Assembly (NCBI RefSeq): GCF_900770955.1
Contig: NZ_CAAGLX010000011.1
Span: 124,001 to 188,000, forward strand
Source of the DNA: an uncultured Phascolarctobacterium sp.
Lineage (GTDB): Bacteria > Bacillota > Negativicutes > Acidaminococcales > Acidaminococcaceae
Length of the DNA stretch: 64,000 nt
Direction of reading: 5' to 3'
Position numbers and translations under genes: made by a program. Shown in pieces: positions 8,096 through 15,544 of the stretch. The notes under the pieces are model-generated. The model ran no database searches and was not told the origin of the DNA. It saw only the letters and a list, made by a program, of their open reading frames with translations. Position 1 is the stretch's first letter, and each line of letters opens with the position of its first letter.

Positions 8096-9171
8096 AAATT
8101 TTCTCCTTCTGATTTATCTAAAGTGCGGCGTACATCGCCTCTGTAGGTTATTATGTTATAGCCTGCTGTTTTTATGCGTGCTTCCAGACAGTCACGGCAT
8201 TGGGCCGCTTCCTCGCCGGTACAGATTTTATTGGCGTACAGTTCATATTTTTTGCGTACTCCTACAGGTGAAAGGTTGGGCATTACGACGTTGCCGCCGG
8301 CCTGCAGTCCCAACTCGCGTCCTTGGGGATGGATGGTGCCGAGCGCTGTTGTGGAAGGAAGCAGCGCGTAAGGAAAGAGCAGTCGAAGTATAGACAGCAT
8401 GCGCAGCGTCTGCTCCAGCGTACCGCTTGGCATATCATTAAACGGTGTGTGCTCATGCGTAATGTAGGGACCGATGCCTATCATATCGGGCTGCAGCTTT
8501 TGCAGAAAGCGCAGGTCACTGACAAGGTTTTGCGGTGTCTGGTAGGGTGAGCCGACCATAAAGCCGGAGCCAACCTGATAACCTATGTCCTTAAGGTCAA
8601 ACAGGCAGCGCTTGCGGTTTTCCAGGCTCATACAGTTCGGATGCAGCTTAGCATAATGCTCTGCGTCCGCAGTTTCGTGGCGCAGCAGATAACGGTTGGC
8701 GCCTGCATTGAAGTATGCCTGGTAGCTGGCACGGCTTTTCTCGCCGATGGATAGAGTAATGGCGCAGTCCGGATGCCGGCTGCGGATGGCGCTGACGATA
8801 GCGCAGATTTTGTCATCTGTATAATACGCATCCTCGCCGCCCTGCAGCACGAAGGTACGGAAGCCTAGTCTATAGCCTTCGGCACAGCAGGCAAGAATTT
8901 CCTCCTGCGTCAGGCGGTAGCGTTCCGCAAGGCTGTTACCGGCGCGGATACCGCAGTAGTAGCAGTTATTTTTGCAGTAATTGGTGAATTCAATCAGTCC
9001 GCGGATATAGACATTGTCGCCGTAATATTGACGGCGGAGTTTATCAGCTTCGTAGGCTAGCAGCTTATTGATCTCCGGTTCTGTGCCTGTAATCAGCGTC
9101 AACAGCTCTGCATCGCTCAGGTCATGCTCGCAGGCAAGCTTTTTTATTAAATTGGCAGCTGCTGACAGCAT
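8092..9171 (-). CDS. hydE: [FeFe]-hydrogenase maturase HydE (radical SAM)
   Basis: This 359-residue radical-SAM protein binds its cluster through CKNNCYYC (about residue 69). It shows features specific to HydE rather than BioB: YLLRHETA, GIGPYITHEHTP and ATTALGTI-like stretches. Near the C terminus, a Cys trio (KIC...QCRDC) matches the accessory [2Fe-2S] site known in some HydE proteins. HydE makes a precursor of the diiron cofactor of [FeFe] hydrogenase together with HydF and HydG, neither of which is in the window. It sits between iscS (4-base gap) and mnmA (4-base overlap), an unusual position that implies shared expression of iron-sulfur and sulfur chemistry. Confidence 0.93.
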   Translation of the reverse strand: MLSAAANLIKKLACEHDLSDAELLTLITGTEPEINKLLAYEADKLRRQYYGDNVYIRGLIEFTNYCKNNCYYCGIRAGNSLAERYRLTQEEILACCAEGYRLGFRTFVLQGGEDAYYTDDKICAIVSAIRSRHPDCAITLSIGEKSRASYQAYFNAGANRYLLRHETADAEHYAKLHPNCMSLENRKRCLFDLKDIGYQVGSGFMVGSPYQTPQNLVSDLRFLQKLQPDMIGIGPYITHEHTPFNDMPSGTLEQTLRMLSILRLLFPYALLPSTTALGTIHPQGRELGLQAGGNVVMPNLSPVGVRKKYELYANKICTGEEAAQCRDCLEARIKTAGYNIITYRGDVRRTLDKSEGENL

Positions 9172-9175
9172 AATT

Positions 9176-10318
9176 TTACCTCCGTAAGCGGTTTACCGCT
9201 TCTGTAACTTTAGTGATGATTATCCGGACCTCGTCCATGGTATTGTATTCGCACAGCGAAAAGCGCAGGGCGCTTTGAGCCATTTCGTGGCTCAGGCCGA
9301 GAGCCAGCAGTACATGGCTGGGTTCGAGCGAGCCTGCGGAGCAGGCGGAGCCGGACGAGCAGCAGATACCTTCGTTGGAAAGCAGCGAAAGCAGTGCTTC
9401 GCCGTTTATACCCCGGAAGCTGTAGTTGACAGTACCGGGCAGGCAGTGCTCGCGGCTACCGTTGAAGTCTGCGCCGTCAATTTTATCTAAGCCATTACGC
9501 AGAGCATCGCGCAGGCCGGTGATATAAGCAGTGTTTTGCTGCATATGCTCCTGTGCGTCCTTAAGAGCTGCGGCAAGACCTATGATGCCGGGAAGGTTTT
9601 CCGTACCGGCGCGCTTGCCGCGCTCCTGACCGCCGCCGCGGATGAGGCTTGTAAGTTGAAGATTGCTATTGGCGAATAAAAGGCCGATGCCCTTCGGTCC
9701 GTGGAATTTATGTGCGGAAAGCGAAAGCATATCAATGTTATCGCGTTGTACGTCAATGGCAAGATGCCCTGCGGCCTGCACGGCATCGGTATGAAAAAGT
9801 ACACCGCGCTTGCGGCAGAGAGCGCCGATTTCGCGTATAGGCTGGATGGCACCTGTTTCATTGTTGGCGTACATAACGGAAACAATGCAGGTATTATCTG
9901 TAATAGCTTCTGCTACCTGCGTGGCAGTAACGATGCCGTCAGGCTGCGGACGCAGTAGCGTTACTGTAAAGCCTTGCGCTTCCAACGCTTCGAGCGTATG
10001 CAAAATAGCGTGATGCTCCATTGCGGTGCTGACGATATGGCATTTATTCTGTTTTTTGCCAATAGTTGCGGCGCTGATAAGCGCCTGGTTATCGGCTTCG
10101 CTGCCGCCGGAGGTGAAGAAAATTTCCTTCGGTGCACAGTTCAGTACCTGTGCTGTCTGCTGGCGCGCGCGGAAAAGCGCAGCGGCACTTTGCTGGCCTA
10201 AAAGGTGCACGCTGGATGCATTGGCATATATTTCCTGAAGATAGGGCAGCATTGCCTTGAGGGCAACGTCACTCATTTTTGTTGTAGCTGCATTATCTGC
10301 ATAGATAAATTGCTTCAT
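9176..10318 (-). CDS. iscS: Cysteine desulfurase, IscS/NifS type
   Basis: This 380-residue PLP enzyme converts cysteine to alanine and an enzyme-bound persulfide. The PLP lysine is in SLSAHKFHGPKG (about residue 205), with the PLP-binding THHA-like MEHHAI (about 102). The catalytic loop is CCSSGSACSAGS (about 325), typical of group I desulfurases. An AAGGAG site precedes the ATG. It is the first gene of iscS-hydE-mnmA. An IscR-like regulator lies nearby (11766-12203), but no IscU scaffold gene is present, so scaffold transfer is presumably encoded elsewhere. Confidence 0.95.
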   Translation of the reverse strand: MKQFIYADNAATTKMSDVALKAMLPYLQEIYANASSVHLLGQQSAAALFRARQQTAQVLNCAPKEIFFTSGGSEADNQALISAATIGKKQNKCHIVSTAMEHHAILHTLEALEAQGFTVTLLRPQPDGIVTATQVAEAITDNTCIVSVMYANNETGAIQPIREIGALCRKRGVLFHTDAVQAAGHLAIDVQRDNIDMLSLSAHKFHGPKGIGLLFANSNLQLTSLIRGGGQERGKRAGTENLPGIIGLAAALKDAQEHMQQNTAYITGLRDALRNGLDKIDGADFNGSREHCLPGTVNYSFRGINGEALLSLLSNEGICCSSGSACSAGSLEPSHVLLALGLSHEMAQSALRFSLCEYNTMDEVRIIITKVTEAVNRLRR

Positions 10319-10368
10319 AATAGTAAAACATTCTCCTTCAATAGCGGAAATCCTGCTTTTACTTTTCT

Positions 10369-10397
10369 ATTATACGCTTACTGGCGCGATATTTACA
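10369..10397 (-). promoter_or_regulatory. Candidate promoter for iscS-hydE-mnmA
   Basis: On the minus strand a consensus -10 TATAAT (10369-10374) lies 17 bases from a weak -35 TGTAAA (10392-10397). The distance to the iscS start is about 50 bases. The poor -35 leaves room for an activator or Rrf2-type control. Confidence 0.45.
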
Positions 10398-10517
10398 GAG
10401 TCAGCGTCTTTTTGCGGCGTATTTTGAGTAAAATTTAATTCCTACTGCATTAATATGTTTCATATGGTACAGTACGACTGCTTTTTTGTCAAGCAAAGAA
10501 AATTTTAATTCTTTTTG

Positions 10518-10545
10518 TTGACAGGCAGAAAAAAATCAGTATAAT
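10518..10545 (+). promoter_or_regulatory. Strong promoter upstream of cysK, TTGACA-N16-TATAAT
   Basis: Both hexamers are consensus (10518-10523 and 10540-10545) with 16-base spacing. The predicted transcript has a leader of about 170 nt before cysK, long enough for the short Cys-terminated ORF at 10611-10643. Confidence 0.75.
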
Positions 10546-10610
10546 AATACCTATAAATCAACTATGATTACTAGAGATTACAAAAACAGAGAAAATGAGG
10601 GATTATACTA

Positions 10611-10643
10611 ATGAAAAGCTTGCATTTTAATACACGATGTTGA
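10611..10643 (+). CDS. Putative leader peptide MKSLHFNTRC upstream of cysK
   Basis: This ten-codon ORF lies inside the cysK leader, 80 bases before the cysK start. It has a fair ribosome site (GAGGG, 9 bases from the ATG). Its last sense codon is TGT (Cys), directly before TGA. A short ORF with a terminal Cys codon ahead of cysteine synthase would allow Cys-tRNA-dependent attenuation, as known for uORFs ahead of sulfur genes in other phyla. Only one Cys codon is present and no clear alternative terminator was found. The existence of the ORF is seen; its role is inferred and unproven. Confidence 0.4.
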   Translation: MKSLHFNTRC

Positions 10644-10722
10644 CTTTGGTTACCTGTTGATATAAAGAAAAAATCGAACGAAGAAAAGTACTGATTAATT
10701 GAAGACAAAGGAGCAATTTATT

Positions 10723-11652
10723 ATGGCAATTTATACTAGCATTACTGATTTGATTGGCGGAACTCCGTTGCTGGAGCTGAAAAACTACGAAGCTGAAAAC
10801 AAGCTGGAAGCAAAGATTTTGGGTAAGCTGGAATATTTTAATCCAGCAGGCAGCGTTAAAGATAGAATTGCGAAGGCCATGATTGACGATGCAGAGGCTA
10901 AAGGTGCTCTTAAGCCGGGGGCTACTATTATTGAGCCTACCAGCGGCAACACCGGTATCGGTTTGGCTTCCGTAGCTGCTGCCCGCGGTTACAAAATCAT
11001 CCTGACTATGCCTGAAACCATGAGTGTTGAGCGTCGTAACCTGTTGAAGGCTTATGGCGCACAGCTGGTGCTGACTGACGGTGCTAAGGGTATGAAGGGA
11101 GCTATTGCCAAAGCTCAGGAGCTGGCAGAGAGCACTCCGAACAGCTTTATTCCCAGCCAGTTCACCAATCCCGCTAACCCTGCAACCCACAGAGCATCTA
11201 CCGGTCCGGAAATCTGGAAAGATACCGAAGGCAAGGTTGATATCTTTGTTGCCGGCGTAGGTACAGGCGGTACCGTTTCCGGTGTAGGTGAATATTTGAA
11301 ATCCCAAAATCCGGATGTTAAGGTTGTTGCTGTAGAGCCTGCAGGTTCTCCGGTACTTTCTAAGGGCGTTGCCGGTCCGCATAAAATTCAGGGCATCGGC
11401 GCAGGCTTTGTACCTGATACCCTGGATACCAAGGTTTATGATGAAGTCATCGCTGTTGAAAACGAGGATGCGTTCAAAACAGGTCGTGCAATTGCCCATA
11501 AGGAAGGCGTGCTGATAGGTATTTCCTCCGGTGCTGCCGTATATGCGGCAACCGTATTGGCCAAACGTCCGGAAAACAAGGGCAAGGTTATCGTAGCGCT
11601 GCTGCCTGATACAGGTGAGCGTTATCTCTCCACTCCGTTATTTGCTGAGTAA
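10723..11652 (+). CDS. cysK: Cysteine synthase A (O-acetylserine sulfhydrylase)
   Basis: This 309-residue fold-type II PLP enzyme makes cysteine from O-acetylserine and sulfide. The PLP lysine lies in PAGSVKDRIAKAM (about residue 45). The substrate-binding loop is EPTSGNTGIG (about 72), and the phosphate-binding loop reads GTGGTVSGVG (about 179). The ATG at 10723 is preceded by AAAGGAG; an upstream in-frame start at 10699 lacks support. Expression likely starts at the consensus promoter 10518-10545. An IscR/CymR-type Rrf2 regulator converges from downstream. Length and motifs are fully normal. Confidence 0.96.
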   Translation: MAIYTSITDLIGGTPLLELKNYEAENKLEAKILGKLEYFNPAGSVKDRIAKAMIDDAEAKGALKPGATIIEPTSGNTGIGLASVAAARGYKIILTMPETMSVERRNLLKAYGAQLVLTDGAKGMKGAIAKAQELAESTPNSFIPSQFTNPANPATHRASTGPEIWKDTEGKVDIFVAGVGTGGTVSGVGEYLKSQNPDVKVVAVEPAGSPVLSKGVAGPHKIQGIGAGFVPDTLDTKVYDEVIAVENEDAFKTGRAIAHKEGVLIGISSGAAVYAATVLAKRPENKGKVIVALLPDTGERYLSTPLFAE

Positions 11653-11690
11653 GCAGATAAAATACATATCACATCCCATTTCCTAACCGA

Positions 11691-11724
11691 AAGAAAGCAG
11701 TCTGCGCGGACTGCTTTCTTTTTT
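11691..11724 (+). terminator. Intrinsic terminator of cysK
   Basis: AAGAAAGCAGTC pairs with GACTGCTTTCTT across a short loop, followed by T residues. Confidence 0.85.
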
Positions 11725-11730
11725 AAGCAT

Positions 11731-11763
11731 AAAAAAGGCCGGCTTTATGAAACCGGCGCTTGG
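11731..11763 (-). terminator. Intrinsic terminator of the Rrf2 regulator gene
   Basis: On the minus strand GCCGGTTT pairs with AAGCCGGC, followed by a C and six T residues. It lies directly after the stop codon of the 11766-12203 gene. Confidence 0.7.
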
Positions 11764-11765
11764 CA

Positions 11766-12203
11766 TTAAATAGAATAATTATCAATGCTACGGGCTTTAT
11801 AGTTGTCGAGAATATCCTGCAGAGTTATATTGTCCAAATAATCAGCAATAACCTTGTTCAGTCCCTGCCACAGCGGCAAGGTAATGCAATCATTGCGGCG
11901 TTCGCAGCCTACGGGATTAAAGTCAAGGCATGCTACAGGCGTAAGGTTGCCTTCTGTCAGGCGCAGGATGCTGCCGACAGTATACTCACGCGGTGCGTTA
12001 ACCAGACGATAACCGCCCTGAAAGCCGCGGTTAGCCTGCAGAAAGTTGGATTTATTCAGAATAGGCACAATCTGCTCCAGATATTTTTTGGAAATGTTTT
12101 GTCTTGCCGCAATGTCTTTGAGGGCAACATAGCCATCCTGCTGATGCTCTGCCAAATCCAGCATCATGCGCAAGGCATAGCGTCCTTTTGTTGATATTTT
12201 CAT
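11766..12203 (-). CDS. Rrf2-family transcriptional regulator, IscR-like
   Basis: This 145-residue protein begins MKISTKGRYALRMMLDLA, the Rrf2 winged-helix start. It has the typical wing region ANRGFQGGYRL. Three cysteines (CLDFNPVGC and ERRNDC, spaced x7 and x5) sit where IscR binds its [2Fe-2S] cluster, with slightly wider spacing than the x5/x5 of E. coli IscR. This argues for a cluster-sensing IscR over CymR, which lacks these cysteines. The flanking cysK and iscS operons are natural targets. Its own promoter overlaps a palindrome (12219-12229), suggesting autoregulation. The cluster content is inferred. Confidence 0.88.
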   Translation of the reverse strand: MKISTKGRYALRMMLDLAEHQQDGYVALKDIAARQNISKKYLEQIVPILNKSNFLQANRGFQGGYRLVNAPREYTVGSILRLTEGNLTPVACLDFNPVGCERRNDCITLPLWQGLNKVIADYLDNITLQDILDNYKARSIDNYSI

Positions 12204-12218
12204 TGATTCTCCACCTTT

Positions 12219-12283
12219 GAGTTAAACTCGGTAATTGTCTGTAAACCTACTTAAATTATATGCTATTATGGATAATAAGTCAA
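12219..12283 (-). promoter_or_regulatory. Promoter and possible operator of the IscR-like gene
   Basis: On the minus strand TTGACT (12278-12283) and TATAAT (12255-12260) are spaced by 17 bases, a near-consensus promoter. Just downstream, GAGTTtAACTC (12219-12229) is a perfect 5+5 palindrome immediately before the ribosome site. It could be an autoregulatory operator, but its match to known Rrf2 sites was not established. Confidence 0.6.
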
Positions 12284-12370
12284 ATCTAGAAGGAAGAGCC
12301 GGTGAAATAATAAGCAACAGACGGAAGTATTTATGGATAGCGAGATTTTTATAAAGGTAATGCACAGCTT

Positions 12371-12453
12371 TTATCCACCAATCCACAAAAGTTATGCACA
12401 CTGTGGATAACTTTTGTGAAAAACTGGGGATAAGTGGGAATTTATCGGGATAA
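12371..12453. other. Cluster of DnaA-box-like sites
   Basis: Within 83 bases there are TTATCCACC (12371-12379), CAATCCACA (12379-12387), TTATGCACA (12392-12400), TGTGGATAA (12402-12410, a perfect box TTATCCACA on the minus strand) and TGGGGATAA (12425-12433, one mismatch). There is also a palindromic TTATCGGGATAA (12442-12453). An AT-rich stretch follows (12481-12540). No dnaA, dnaN or gyrB is nearby, so it may be a DnaA-titrating or regulatory locus rather than the main origin. The remaining part of the 367-base gap (12204-12570) holds only the two divergent promoters. Confidence 0.6.
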
Positions 12454-12509
12454 ATTTGGCAGAAAAAGTGAATAACTTGATTTGAAAAAAAATCAATGAT
12501 ACATAGTAC

Positions 12510-12538
12510 TTGCAAGTTATCATAAATAGTGCTATAAT
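12510..12538 (+). promoter_or_regulatory. Promoter for the 12571 membrane protein gene
   Basis: TTGCAA (12510-12515) and TATAAT (12533-12538) are spaced by 17 bases. The DnaA-box cluster ends 57 bases upstream of the -35 box. Confidence 0.7.
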
Positions 12539-12570
12539 CACTAGCTAATACTTGAGAGGAGGAAATACTC

Positions 12571-13128
12571 TTGGAACATAAAAATATTTATCAACTTGTT
12601 CTCGCAGGTGTACTGTGCGCTATAGGTCTTGTGATTCCTATGGTTATGCCTAAGGTGATTATCGGACCGATGTCCTTCACTTTGGGTGCGCATGTGGCAA
12701 TTTTTTTGGCAATGTTTATTTCGCCTAAGGTAGCAGCTGCTGTCTGCCTGGGGACAACTATGGGCTTTTTTGTAACTACACCCCTGATTATTGCTGCGCG
12801 TGCGGCAACTCATCTTATCTTTGCTCTGGTCGGTGCTTTTATTATTAGGCGTTATCCGGATATTATGGAAAGTATTGTGGCTGGCATTGCTCTGAATCTG
12901 GGACTTGCCGTACTGCATGCTCTGGGCGAGGTGCTTGTGGTAGCGCCCTTCTTCTTCAGCGGTTACATGTTTACACCGGAGCAGCTGTCTAACGGCTTTG
13001 TGATGAGCGTTATCGTGCTGGTGGGTGCGGGTACTGTTTTGCATTCGGTTATGGATTGCAGTATTTCTGTGTTGCTGTGGAAATTTGTCAGAGCGGCAGT
13101 GCCTTCTATTAAACTGATTCGTGGCTAA
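12571..13128 (+). CDS. Integral membrane protein resembling an ECF-transporter substrate-binding (S) component
   Basis: This 185-residue protein has about five or six hydrophobic segments and almost no soluble part. The stretch FTLGAHVAIFLAMFISPKVA and its overall length resemble S components of energy-coupling-factor vitamin transporters. The substrate cannot be assigned; a niacin-type permease is only a guess. The start is TTG at 12571, with AGGAGG 8 bases upstream and no competing ATG. It is a single-gene transcript between a good promoter and a strong terminator, next to DnaA-box-like sites. Confidence 0.55.
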   Translation: MEHKNIYQLVLAGVLCAIGLVIPMVMPKVIIGPMSFTLGAHVAIFLAMFISPKVAAAVCLGTTMGFFVTTPLIIAARAATHLIFALVGAFIIRRYPDIMESIVAGIALNLGLAVLHALGEVLVVAPFFFSGYMFTPEQLSNGFVMSVIVLVGAGTVLHSVMDCSISVLLWKFVRAAVPSIKLIRG

Positions 13129-13154
13129 GATGATATTTTAAAATTTAAAATTAA

Positions 13155-13216
13155 AAGCGTGCAGGCTTGCAGCTGACTGATGTCAGCTTGTGCAAGCCTG
13201 CACGCTTATTTTTTAT
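13155..13216 (+). terminator. Long-stem bidirectional terminator
   Basis: AAGCGTGCAGGCTTGCA pairs with TGCAAGCCTGCACGCTT, with T-rich sequence after it. It separates the plus-strand membrane protein gene from the converging heme operon. Confidence 0.85.
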
Positions 13217-13229
13217 AATGCTTTAGCTG

Positions 13230-14528
13230 TTATTTTCTTGCTTTGGCAACCTCAGCGAAGGCAATTTCTGCAGCATCGATAGTCTTTTGTAAATCCTCGG
13301 GACTATGAGCAACAGAAACAAAGTTTGTTTCGAATTGGGAAGGAGGCAGATAGATGCCCTGCTCCAGCATAGAGTGGAAGTAGATTTTGAAGGCTTCCAG
13401 ATCGCTGGCTGCAGCACTGTCAAAATCAGTTACCGGTTTATCGCTGAAGAAGACGGTGAACATGCTGCCGAGACGGTGAATCTGTACAGGTACACCAGCC
13501 TTAGCTGCTGCCTTTTCCAAACCGCCGGTCAGAATAGCGCAAAGGCTTTCTGCGCGGTTGCAGACATCGTTTTGCTCCATGTAGGTGAGTGCGGCAATAC
13601 CTGCAGCCATAGCCAGCGGGTTACCGCTTAAGGTGCCTGCCTGATACATCGGGCCTGCAGGAGAAACCATCTGCATGATTTCGCGTTTGCCGCCGTAAGC
13701 AGCAACAGGCAGACCGCCGCCGATTACCTTGCCGAGGCAGGTGATATCCGGGTCGATGTCATAAAGGGACTGGCTGCCGCCCTGAGCGCTGCGGAAGCCG
13801 CTCATAACCTCATCACAGATGAGCAGAGCACCGTACTTTTTAGTGATGGCACGTACGCCTTCCAGGAAGCCTTCATGCGGAAGCACCAAACCCATGTTGC
13901 CCGGAGTCGGTTCCATAATAACGCAGGCGATTTCTTCGCCGCGCTCGGCAAAAACCTTTTCCAGAGCAGGCATGTCGTTAAAGGGTACAGTAATAGTAGT
14001 TGCTGCTACTGCCTTAGGTACGCCGGGGCTGTCGGGGACGCCGAAGGTAGCACCGCCGCTGCCTGCCTTAACAAGCAGGCTGTCATGGTGACCATGGTAG
14101 CAGCCGATGAATTTGATGATGCAGTCACGGCCGGTGTAGGCACGGGCCAGACGCAGAGCACTCATGGTTGCTTCGGTACCGCTGTTGACCATGCGTACCA
14201 TATCCATAGACGGAACGAGATGGCAGATTAATTTGGCCAGCTCGGTTTCGGCAATGGTAGGAGCACCGTAGGAGGTACCTTTTTCGGCAGCAGCCTTGAT
14301 AGCGTCGGTTACGCAGTCGGGTACATGGCCCATGAGCAGCGGACCGTAGGACATAACGTAGTCGATGTATTCGTTGCCGTCGATGTCATAGATTTTGCTG
14401 CCCTTGCCGCCGGAGATGAACGGCGGTACACCGCCGACACTGCGGAAGGAGCGTACGGGGCTGTTTACGCCGCCGGGGATATATTGGCGTGCTTCCTCAA
14501 AAGCAGCCTGAGATTTTGTATGTTCCAT
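13230..14528 (-). CDS. hemL: Glutamate-1-semialdehyde 2,1-aminomutase
   Basis: This 432-residue PLP enzyme converts glutamate-1-semialdehyde to 5-aminolevulinate in the C5 pathway. It has the N-terminal GGVNSPVRSF signature, NSGTEATMSALRLAR for cofactor binding, and the PLP lysine in CLGKVIGGGLPVAAYGG (about residue 266). It is the last gene of the heme operon, 12 bases after hemB, and ends at the bidirectional terminator. A GGAGA ribosome site precedes its ATG. Confidence 0.96.
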   Translation of the reverse strand: MEHTKSQAAFEEARQYIPGGVNSPVRSFRSVGGVPPFISGGKGSKIYDIDGNEYIDYVMSYGPLLMGHVPDCVTDAIKAAAEKGTSYGAPTIAETELAKLICHLVPSMDMVRMVNSGTEATMSALRLARAYTGRDCIIKFIGCYHGHHDSLLVKAGSGGATFGVPDSPGVPKAVAATTITVPFNDMPALEKVFAERGEEIACVIMEPTPGNMGLVLPHEGFLEGVRAITKKYGALLICDEVMSGFRSAQGGSQSLYDIDPDITCLGKVIGGGLPVAAYGGKREIMQMVSPAGPMYQAGTLSGNPLAMAAGIAALTYMEQNDVCNRAESLCAILTGGLEKAAAKAGVPVQIHRLGSMFTVFFSDKPVTDFDSAAASDLEAFKIYFHSMLEQGIYLPPSQFETNFVSVAHSPEDLQKTIDAAEIAFAEVAKARK

Positions 14529-14540
14529 TGTAATATCTCC

Positions 14541-15530
14541 TTATTTGCCTTGCAGCCATTTTGCTACGTCAAGCGCATGGTAGGTAATAATCATTTTGGC
14601 ACCAGCACGCTTGAAGCCCAGCATGGTTTCCATAACGATACGTTTTTCGTCAATCCAGCCTTTTTGGGCTGCAGCCTTAACCATAGCGTATTCGCCGCTG
14701 ACATTATAAACGCACAGAGGACGGTTGAAGGTTTCGTGTACGCGTTGAACGATATCGAGGAAGGCCAGCGCCGGTTTAACCATAACGATGTCAGCACCTT
14801 CTTCAATGTCCAGAGCAACCTCACGCAGAGCTTCATCACTGTTTGCCGGGTCCATCTGGTACCCTTTGCGGTCACCTGCGGACGGAGCAGAGTCTGCTGC
14901 GGCACGGAAGGGACCGTAATATGCGGAAGCAAATTTTGCGGAATAAGCCATGATAGGAATATGGTTAAAGCCTGCTGCATCCAGTGCTTTGCGGATAGCC
15001 TTAACATAACCGTCCATCATATTGGAAGGAGCAATCATGTCAGCACCGGCCTGAGCATGGGAAACAGCAACCTTAGCCAGCAGCGGCAAGGTTTCATCAT
15101 TATTGACGGTACAGCCGTTTTGCAGCACGCCGCAATGACCATGGTCGGTGTATTCGCACAGGCAGACATCGGTAATGATAACCAGTTCGGGGTATTTTGC
15201 TTTAATCAGCTTGCAGGCCTGCTGTACAGGCTCGTTCATATCCCAGCCGCTGCTGCCGACAGCGTCCTTGTATGACGGTACGCCGAAGAGCAGAACAGCA
15301 GGAATACCCAGCTCTACAACCTCGTCAACGCATTCCATAACGCGGTCGATGGACCAATGGTAGTTGCCGGGCAGAGATTCGATTTCATGCTTAACGTTTT
15401 CGCCGGGAACGACGAAAAGCGGATAGATTAAGTCTTTTACGGAAACCTCGGTTTCGCGGATCATTGCACGCAGATTTTCAGTAGCGCGTGTGCGGCGCGG
15501 ACGGTATACAGGAAAACCGGTAATACTCAT
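14541..15530 (-). CDS. hemB: Delta-aminolevulinic acid dehydratase (porphobilinogen synthase)
   Basis: This 329-residue enzyme condenses two 5-aminolevulinate molecules to porphobilinogen. The Schiff-base lysines are in MAYSAKFASAYYGPF and VMVKPALAFLD. The segment DVCLCEYTDHGHCG carries the three cysteines of the zinc-dependent class. It lies between the cobA-hemD fusion and hemL with short gaps (14 and 12 bases), so it is co-transcribed. The ATG has an AGGAAG ribosome site. Confidence 0.97.
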   Translation of the reverse strand: MSITGFPVYRPRRTRATENLRAMIRETEVSVKDLIYPLFVVPGENVKHEIESLPGNYHWSIDRVMECVDEVVELGIPAVLLFGVPSYKDAVGSSGWDMNEPVQQACKLIKAKYPELVIITDVCLCEYTDHGHCGVLQNGCTVNNDETLPLLAKVAVSHAQAGADMIAPSNMMDGYVKAIRKALDAAGFNHIPIMAYSAKFASAYYGPFRAAADSAPSAGDRKGYQMDPANSDEALREVALDIEEGADIVMVKPALAFLDIVQRVHETFNRPLCVYNVSGEYAMVKAAAQKGWIDEKRIVMETMLGFKRAGAKMIITYHALDVAKWLQGK

Positions 15531-15544
15531 CTTGATACACTTCC

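Noticed and set aside
12222..12515. 97-codon minus-strand ORF across the DnaA-box region
   Set aside because: It overlaps the IscR-like promoter and box cluster, and has no ribosome site or family match.
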